A stretch of DNA of 64,000 bases from Lepidonotus clava. Lineage: Eukaryota; Annelida; Polychaeta; Phyllodocida; Polynoidae. Below, piece after piece: positions 56,823-64,000 of this stretch. The translations under genes were made by a program, and so were the position numbers. The first letter of the stretch is position 1, and every line of letters starts with the position of its first letter. The notes below the pieces were generated by a model that was not told the DNA's origin, ran no database searches, and saw only the letters and a program-made list of their open reading frames with translations. The stretch lies in assembly GCA_936440205.1 (NCBI GenBank), contig OW387138.1, positions 30,151,541 to 30,215,540 on the forward strand. The letters are read 5' to 3'.

Positions 56823-58750
56823 TCTCGTACGTTCCCGTTAGGTCATGTACGTTCCATATATACAAGCATCTTTCTAAGTCCCTACCTGGACAGGTAAAAT
56901 ACTAGGAATCGATTAGATATTCACCCTCAGGCTAGGAAACATGTTGGAATATTAGAAATAGCTGCCACAAACCCTGCCTGCACCACAGTTATTTACTTAC
57001 ATCCTCCTGAAGTCAAACTTCATTCGATTTTTTTTTTTTACTCACTTTGGAATACATCTAACACTAGGCTAGACATGGTTCACATGCTTAAGAGAGGCCT
57101 AACACACTTCTCAGATTTGTTTTCTATCTGAAAATATAACACTAGAATACTCTACGACTTGAAAAGTTCACAAACTGTCCTCTCAACCAGAACATGTCAA
57201 AATATCTCGTACGTTCCCGTTAGGTCATGTACGTTCCATATATACAAGCATCTTTCTATGTCCCTACCTGGACAGGTTAAATACTAGGAATCGATTGCAT
57301 ACTGAGCATTATTATAGGAAACATGTTGGAATATTAGAAAAAGCTGCCACAAACCCTGCCTGCACCACAGTTATTTACTTACATACCCCTGAAGTCAAAC
57401 TTCATTCAATTTTTTTTTTTTACTCACTTTGGAATACATCTAACACTAGGCTAGACATGGTTCACATGCTTAAGAGAGGCCTAACACACTTCTCAGATTT
57501 GTTTTCTATCTGAAAATATAACACTAGAATACTCTACGACTTGAAAAGTTCACAAACTGTCCTCTCAACCAGAACATGTCAAAATATCTCGTACGTTCCC
57601 GTTAGGTCATGTACGTTCCATATATACAAGCATCTTTCTATGTCCCTACCTGGACAGGTTAAATACTAGGAATCGATTGCATACTGAGCATTATTATAGG
57701 AAACATGTTGGAATATTAGAAAAAGCTGCCACAAACCCTGCCTGCACCACAGTTATTTACTTACATACCCCTGAAGTCAAACTTCATTCAATTTTTTTTT
57801 TTTACTCACTTTGGAATACATCTAACACTAGGCTAGACATGGTTCACATGCTTAAGAGAGGCCTAACACACTTCTCAGATTTGTTTTCTATCTGAAAATA
57901 TAACACTAGAATACTCTACGACTTGAAAAGTTCACAAACTGTCCTCTCAACCAGAACATGTCAAAATATCTCGTACGTTCCCGTTAGGTCATGTACGTTC
58001 CATATATACAAGCATCTTTCTATGTCCCTACCTGGACAGGTAAAATACTAGGAATCGATTAGATATTCACCCTCAGGCTAGGAAACATGTTGGAATATTA
58101 GAAATAGCTGCCACAAACCCTGCCTGCACAACAGTTATTTACTTACATCCTCCTGAAGTCAAACTTCATTCAATTTTTTTTTTTTACTCACTTTGGAATA
58201 CATCTCACACTAGGCTAGACATGGTTCACATGCTTAAGAGAGGCCTAACACACTTCTCAGATTTGTTTTCTATCTGAAAATATAACACTAGAATACTCTA
58301 CGACTTGAAAAGTTCACAAACTGTCCTCTCTACCAGAACATGTCAAAATATCTCGTACGTTCCCGTTAGGTCATGTACGTTCCATATATACAAGCATCTT
58401 TCTATGTCCCTACCTGGACAGGTTAAATACTAGGAATCGATTGCATACTGAGCATTATTATAGGAAACATGTTGGAATATTAGAAAAAGCTGCCACAAAC
58501 CCTGCCTGCACCACAGTTATTTACTTACATCCTCCTGAAGTCAAACTTCATTCAATTTTTTTTTTAACTCACTTTGGAATACATCTAACACTAGGCTAGA
58601 CATGGTTCACATCTTTAGGAAAGGCCTAACACAATTCTACAGTGTCGTCACTACATATATATGCAGTAATATAAAATTTCAACCTTTTTTTTATAAGGAA
58701 ATTTGGAAATATCATGTACGTTCCCGTCAGATCATGTACGTTCTATATAG
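56823..58750. repeat. 382-bp tandem array with paired GTACGTTCC boxes
   Basis: TCTCGTACGTTCCCGTTA starts at 56823, 57205, 57587, 57969 and 58351: four exact 382-bp steps. A degenerate start follows at 58712. Each unit has two boxes about 20 bp apart. Two subtypes differ after AATCGATT (AGATATTCACC or GCATACTGAGC), in order A-B-B-A-B. Copies 2 and 3 look nearly identical. Repeated 72-codon open frames inside it are not genes. Confidence 0.95.
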
Positions 58751-58866
58751 ATACAAGCATGTTTCTGAATGAATACCTACATGTCTAAAACACCTCCAAT
58801 CGATTATTTCTTTACTCTAAAGGTGGAAAACATGCTTAGTGACCTAAAGACAGGTTACAAAATAGT

Positions 58867-61676
58867 TCACTTTCTAAAGTAGGCCTGAATTGACTTGACC
58901 AAGTCTTCCTGACTCAGTTCAAAAAAGGTGGGCCGACCACTGCCCTGAAGTGTTGGAGGTGAAACAACAGTCAGTATATCGGCAGGCAGCATTTCCAGCT
59001 CGTCCTTCCGTTTCGGCCACTTGAACTGGTTGTTGCACGTCTCGCGGCTTCCAGGGGTAAGAAAGTTCACTGTTACATGGCCACCTTCCTCATCCTTTCC
59101 AACCACCTGTCCCACATACCAGCTGTCGTCGTAGAGGCAGGAGACCCACTTTCCTACTTCTGGAACAGCCCTTGTCGCCTCTGGCTGTGACGCTGCCGCC
59201 TCAGACTCTTCTTCCCCGAGCTCAGACTGTTGGTCTTCTGGCTCGGACTCGTCTGTGTCGTGCTGGGAGTCGGACTGTTCCATCTCGGAGTGGGTCTCCT
59301 CTTCAAACAGCGTGTGTTGACTCCACCCACCACACTGCAGGATCCACCGTCCCTCTGAGTAGCAGCACTCACCGTAGCACGACGTGGCGCGGAGGAATAA
59401 CCTGCCGTAAGAAGGTGAGATGACGGCATGGGTCTTCATTGTGCCTTTCACAGAGTGTCCACAAACTACTGCTACAAGGTCTTGCCGGGCAGTCTGAATG
59501 TCGGAAACTGGCACATGTATGTAGTGCACTGCTGTAGGGACCCTGTTTCCGGCATTTGCGAAGTCCAATGCATTGTGAATAAAAATCTTCCGCTTGACGG
59601 TGTTGTCAGCCATACGCTTTGCTGCTGCCCGGACACCGTCACAGGCCCCTTTTCCGTGCCCAGCTTCAAAGTACAGCCACGTGGCTGTGAGACCAAACAG
59701 CTCACTGTGTTTGGCCACGAGGCTGAAGATGGACAAGTTCCTGTACTGAGAGGTGGGCCCGTCGGTCAAATAGTGAATATTCTCGATGTGTGGGTACTTC
59801 GACTTGATGAAGTCTATAATTACTTGGATGAAACAAAAGACGGACCCCGCGTCGTGCTTCCGGTCGTCAGTCACGATACTGATGGACCTGGTGATCGTCG
59901 CATCTCCCTCTTTCATGTGTAGTACGACAGGGTGTACCGTGACTGGCTCCTTCGCATAGTAGACAGACTGGGGCTCGTCGGGATAAGAAATAAGCCAGTT
60001 TTCAGCAAAGTCCATCTGAACTGTGCACTCCGTATCAGTCAGGTTGTTACGAAGTGAAGTGGCTGCGCGGTGTTGTGCGTACACACGGTACACGTGGTCT
60101 GAAAAGGCCTGCATGTCCGTGGTGAAGTTGTTGATGAAGTCTTCCTTCTCTTCCTGGACTGGCACCAGCCGAAGCTTCTTCGTGACCTGGTCATCCCCGT
60201 AGGTGACATCAACACGTTTCCACTGTTGGTAGTGGAGAACGGGAGGCAGGGATGCGCAGGCTGTGCGTATGCGTTCGGTGGTGCAATCCCGGACGAAAGT
60301 GTCTGGAAGAGCAGGCAGGCCTAGTCCACGCAGCACAACCATCTTCTGGGCGAAGTTCTGATGGCGCAGGCACAAACAGACATTGGTTGTGTTGCAGTGC
60401 ACTGGCAAAATGAAGCGGTTCTGCCGTCGGACAGCGCAGAAGAAAGAAAAGCTGACTTGGTTCTCCTGGTACACATCATTGTACTGCTGGTGGAGCACGT
60501 ACAAAAACTCGGTGAGCTGCACCTTCTGGTACTTGATTTTCTTAATGGTGATAGTGTCTTTCTTCCCCGGGAGGGTGATGGAATTCTCTGGCATTTTCAG
60601 GAAACTAACTATCAGCTGTCTAGCTACAGCAAATCTCTCAGCTCTCTTGCTTTTCTTTGGGGGAGGAGAGATCAGACTTCTTCTATCTAGATCCAGGTCG
60701 CGTGCCAAAAGGGATGCACCACGGACCTGTTGTACCTCTTCTTTGGTGGTTATCTGACCCAAAAGATTGCGACGGGCTGACTTCGGAAGTACAGAAATGT
60801 TCCGCATGAAGGTGTCATACAGTTTAAGTTTGGTGCCGGAGGTGTCACGAGCTGGTGTGGGCTTAGGTGGTGGAGGAGGACGAGGCAAGGCGGGTGCAGC
60901 AGGAGGTCCCGCAGGAGAAGGAGGCGTCGCGGGTGCAGGAGGAGGCCCCGCAGGAGGCGTCGCGGGTGCAGGAGGAGGCCCCGCAGGAGGCGTCGCGGGT
61001 GCAGCAGGAGGCCCCGCAGGAGGCGTCGCGGGAGGCAACGCAGGTGCAGCAGGAGGCGTCGCGGGAGGCAACGCAGGTGCAGCAGGAGGCGTCGCGGGAG
61101 GCAACGCAGGTGCAGCAGGAGGCGTCGCGGGAGGCAACGCAGGTGCAGCAGGAGGCGTCGCGGGAGGCAACGCGGGTGCAGCAGGAGGCGTCGCGGGAGG
61201 CAACGCGGGTGCAGCAGGAGGCGTCGCGGGAGGCAACGCAGGTGCAGCAGGAGGCGTCGCGGGAGGCAACGCAGGTGCACCAGGAGGCGTCGCGGGAGGC
61301 AACGCAGGTGCAGCAGGAGGCGTCGCGGGAGGCAACGCAGGTGCAGCAGGAGGCGTCGCGGGAGGCAACGCAGGTGCAGCAGGAGGCGTCGCGGGAGGCC
61401 ACGCAGGTGCAGCAGGAGGCGTCGCGGGAGGCAACGCGGGTGCAGCAGGAGGCGTCGCGGGAGGCAACGCGGGTGCAGCAGGAGGCGTCGCGGGAGGCAA
61501 CGCAGGTGCAGCAGGAGGCGTCACGGGAGGCAACGCAGGTGCAGCAGGAGGCGTTGCGGGAGGCAACGCGGGTGCAGCAGGAGGCGTCGCGGGAGGCAAC
61601 GCAGGTGCAGCAGGAGGCCCCGCAGGAGGCAACGCAGGTGCAGCAGGAGGCGTCGCGGTCGCACCAGCAGGCAACA
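58867..61676 (-). CDS. Last exon of the DDE-like gene
   Basis: Acceptor CATGTGTAG (minus strand) precedes 61676, and phase 1 matches the exon before; TTT-CGA-AAG-TAG-type end at 58867. In the 953-codon open frame that includes this exon: 11-residue repeats in the first third; candidate acids in VQMDFAENW (D about 573), HYLTDGPTSQYRN (D about 656) and YFEAGHGKGACDGV (E about 688, D about 697); an acidic linker about 805-850; and WYVGQVVGKDEEGGHVTVNF near 870, which fits a Tudor/Agenet barrel. VSFSFFCAVRRQNRF upstream is conserved-looking. Confidence 0.78.
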
Positions 61677-64000
61677 CTACACATGTAATTTGGAAACATT
61701 CCGATGATTGGAAAAACGCCGTAATCATAATGTATCCTAAAATGTCATCTAAATTTATACGAAATTTTGTTTGTTTTAAATGGTTTATTTAGTATGTATT
61801 GTAAGCATTGGCATACAGGTGCTTTGATTTGTAAGTGTAATATTCTTGCTGCAGTATGTATGTTTACCATGAATATTGATGTAATGCACATAACTTTCTT
61901 GGGTGATTAAGAGAAATAAACACTAATTAGATAAAACTTCTTTAAACTTACATCCTTCCGAAGCAGGAACAGCAGTAGGCGACGCAGGACCAGGCGACGC
62001 AGGAGAACCAGGAGCAGCAGTAGGCGACGCAGGACCAGGCGACGCAGGAGCACCAGGAGCAGCAGTAGGCGACGCAGGACCAGGCGACGCAGGAGCACCA
62101 GGAGCAGCAGGGGGCGACGCAGGACCAGGCAGACCGGGAGGAGAGGAAGCGCCAATCGACCTAAGGAACTCCGCATAGGTCACAGTCTTAGAAGACGGCT
62201 GGGCTTTGACCGACATCTTGGAAATGACGTCCTGCAACCACTTTAACTCGGCCTCCAGCTTCGCATTCTGCCTTTTTTCTAGTCCAATTCGGTAGTACAG
62301 GTGGGACTTCCTTGGGGTCCTAGGACCCTTTGGTTTCTTCTCCTCCTTCTGTGACTGCGACCTGAAATAGAGTATTAAGACAATGCATATAAATTACATA
62401 AATATCAAAATACTTATAACAAAAATGTTTATGGAAAATAATGGTTGTATTACACTTATGCAAAATTCTTACTGTTGTTTACTTTTTATTTAGGGAAAAT
62501 AAAATCATGACAGCAGTCTGTAAAGTGTTTTTCCATTTTTCCAAGATGTTACCATTACAGAGGTAGAAGATGCAACATTCTGGTTATAACTACATGCAGC
62601 TTAACAGGTTATTGTTACTTGAAGGCCCATCACCAATAAAAATATACTTACCTCTTATTGTATACATGTATACATGTATAGATCTAGAAAAAATAGGCAT
62701 GCATTACTAACAAGCCCTTAGTACTACCAAGTTTGAATTGACAGTACATTACCTAAGTGCTCAGTGCGAGGACTGACCACTCTTCTCGGATGCCCTCCTA
62801 ACAACAGCGCTGTTAAAGTACCAAGTATAAGAGGAACATAAATAGTGTGATAAATCATAATGACAAATAATTAAATGATAAAATCAAATCAATACATAAC
62901 TTACAGGAATGAGAACAAGTAAAGAAATGAAATATTATGTTGAAAGACAAGTAGTGTTTTGGACATTGTTATAATACTTACGCAAGTTCCTCCGACATGG
63001 TAGTCGCTTGTCCGGGGTTGCTCCTGGTCCTGCGGAGCGTCTGCCTTTCTGGTAAAGGTGCCAGAGCTGCTGTCCTGCTGCGGGACCCCGTCCGCGAGGT
63101 GCCGCCCCCGACCTCGTCTACCTTCTGCAAATAGTATGACAAAATAACTATATGTATTGAACAAAAATAATATATTAAGTAGTTATAGAAAGAGTACAAA
63201 GTAGTTAGAGAAAGTAGTTAGAAATACTACTATTTAGTTAGAAATACTACTATTTATAAACAAGAAGACTTTAGAAGAAAATTGAATCAATTCTACAAGC
63301 AGATACATGTACATGTATGTACACAGTAGTTGGTAAGCATGTAGTAGGTAGGTTATAGATTACACTTACCTTCTTTACACAAAGTTGCCGGGTCAGTGAC
63401 TGGGCCTGGTAAAGCCGCTCCTCATCCTCATCACTGAGGATGATAGGGCGGTCCTTGGCCCCGTCCCCGGTCCTCTGCCGCTTCGCACGGCGCTCAGCCG
63501 CCTCCTTGTGGAGTTGGGCACTCACGCCTCGGTCCGCGAGCTTCTTACCCTATAAAATATAAATGGGGATGTATTTACAAAATTTGTGTAGTATAAGTAT
63601 AATAATAGAGATGAATCTAAATACTTGTAGGTAGATCTAGAATAGTTAAGCCGACCACAACAAAATACCTATTAACAAACACATTAGATATAAATTTGCA
63701 TTACACTAACAAACATTGAATTATTGGGTAAAGTAAACTGATTATAAAGTATTACCTTTCTAGACGGGGCAGGCTGGACCACGGGAGCAGCCTCTAGTAG
63801 GTCGGCAGGAGGCTGGGGCTCGACCACGGGCGCGGGCTCTAGTAGGTCGGCAGGAGGCTGGGGCTCGACCACGGGCGCGGGCTCTAGTAGGTCGGCAGGA
63901 GGCTGGGGCTCGACCACGGGCGCGGCCTCTAGTAGGTCGGCAGGAGGCTGGGGCTGGACCACGGGCGCGGCCTCTAGTAGGTCGGCAGGAGGCTGGGGCT
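58867..64000 (-). CDS. DDE-transposase-like gene with Ala/Pro repeats (5 exons visible, 5' incomplete)
   Basis: Exons 64000-63756 (runs off), 63549-63370, 63124-62982, 62361-61952 and 61676-58867 join with matching phases (0, 0, 2, 1) into about 1260 residues. Order: a 15-residue Pro/Ala repeat, a basic/acidic region, a short coiled coil, a second Ala/Pro repeat, an 11-residue Ala/Pro repeat, a large domain with D...D...D/E spacing, a Ser/Glu acidic linker and a Tudor/Agenet-like C-terminus. Known: RNase-H-fold transposases place two Asp and a third acid at such spacing. Inferred: a DNA-transposon enzyme or a host gene made from one. The frame looks intact. I cannot assign a superfamily. Confidence 0.75.
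60880..61640 (-). repeat. 33-bp coding minisatellite (APALPPATPPA)
   Basis: About 19 near-identical 33-bp units encode APALPPATPPA, then related GPPAAPATPPA units. Substitutions between units are few (one V, one W, one G), so the expansion or homogenisation is recent. All frames on both strands stay open, producing spurious long frames on the plus strand. Confidence 0.92.
61952..62361 (-). CDS. Exon of the DDE-like gene: coiled coil and Ala/Pro/Gly repeat
   Basis: Acceptor CTATTTCAG ahead of 62361; donor GTAAGTTT after 61952. Reads SQSQKEEKKPKGPRTPRKS, then LEKRQNAKLEAELKWLQDVI (short coiled coil), AEFLRSIGASS, and 15-residue units like PASPTAAPGAPASPG encoded by a 45-bp repeat. Confidence 0.75.
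62982..63124 (-). CDS. Exon of the DDE-like gene: Arg/Ser/Thr-rich
   Basis: Acceptor CTATTTGCAG ahead of 63124; donor GTAAGTAT after 62982; phase 0 in, 2 out. Reads KVDEVGGGTSRTGSRSRTAA and on to SNPGQATTMSEELA. No domain seen. Confidence 0.68.
63370..63549 (-). CDS. Exon of the DDE-like gene: charged region
   Basis: Acceptor TTTTATAG ahead of 63549; donor GTAAGTGT after 63370; 60 codons, phase 0-0. Reads GKKLADRGVSAQLHKEAAER, RAKRQRTGDG (basic, possible nuclear signal), then PIILSDEDEERLYQ (acidic, SUMO-interaction-like). Confidence 0.7.
63756..64000 (-). CDS. Exon of the DDE-like gene: 15-residue repeats, runs off the window
   Basis: Donor GTAAT follows 63756 on the minus strand; phase 0 out. 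At least five units like PQPPADLLEPAPVVE, encoded by a 45-bp tandem repeat that continues past the right edge, then QPAPSRK. Confidence 0.7.

Noticed and set aside
57295-57895. Two identical 72-codon frames as a duplicated gene
   Set aside because: They are the same place in two 382-bp satellite units, with no coding features.
60767-61792. Plus-strand 341- and 273-codon Gly/Ala- and Glu/Gln-rich frames
   Set aside because: Shadows of the 33-bp coding repeat of the minus-strand gene.

Overview
The window is nuclear DNA from an animal, most likely a marine invertebrate. It has GT-AG introns, short GC-rich exons in AT-rich introns, many miniature inverted-repeat elements, a LINE, a probable tRNA-derived SINE and many microsatellites. 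Frequent AGGCCTA words and EGF/C-type-lectin mosaics would suit an echinoderm, hemichordate, amphioxus or lophotrochozoan. I cannot name the species.

Positions 492-25878 (+) hold a 19-exon gene whose 5' end lies left of the window or is not recognisable. All intron phases agree. It encodes about 950 residues of a secreted or cell-surface mosaic protein: a ten-cysteine Ly6/uPAR-like domain, a Pro/Val-rich linker, eleven EGF modules (ten with a calcium-binding-type layout, one of these degenerate), and a C-terminal six-cysteine C-type lectin-like domain. Its introns carry a LINE (about 11.0-14.5 kb) holding a TTAA-flanked MITE, several MITE families, a perfect 31-bp-arm hairpin, and minisatellites.

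The most unusual feature is that several tandem arrays in this gene are built from its own exon edges. Intron 4 ends in 39 tandem copies (about 81 bp each) of the exon-5 splice acceptor plus its first coding bases. The end of the EGF10 exon with its donor is repeated downstream as decayed copies. The last codons and stop codon are the first unit of a 17-bp array running about 550 bp. A G-rich minisatellite starts at the EGF6 donor. A decayed EGF exon lies upstream of EGF9.

From 26.4 to 55.8 kb the window is mostly intergenic or unrecognised. It has one clear single-exon reading frame at 31792-32763 (-), a 323-residue single-pass membrane protein of unknown family, plus a 395-bp tandem repeat, a SINE, and dispersed repeats. 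A CpG-rich patch near 50.8-51.9 kb might hold a first exon.

From 58867 to the right edge (-) runs a second multi-exon gene, five exons visible and 5' end outside. Its protein has three separate Ala/Pro tandem-repeat regions in three exons, a short coiled coil, and a large domain with a D-D-D/E pattern and an HGKGxCDG motif, like transposase/integrase folds. A Tudor/Agenet-like C-terminus follows. Downstream of its stop are five exact 382-bp tandem units and about 16 GTACGTTCC boxes. Together these suggest a large DNA transposon or a gene domesticated from one.
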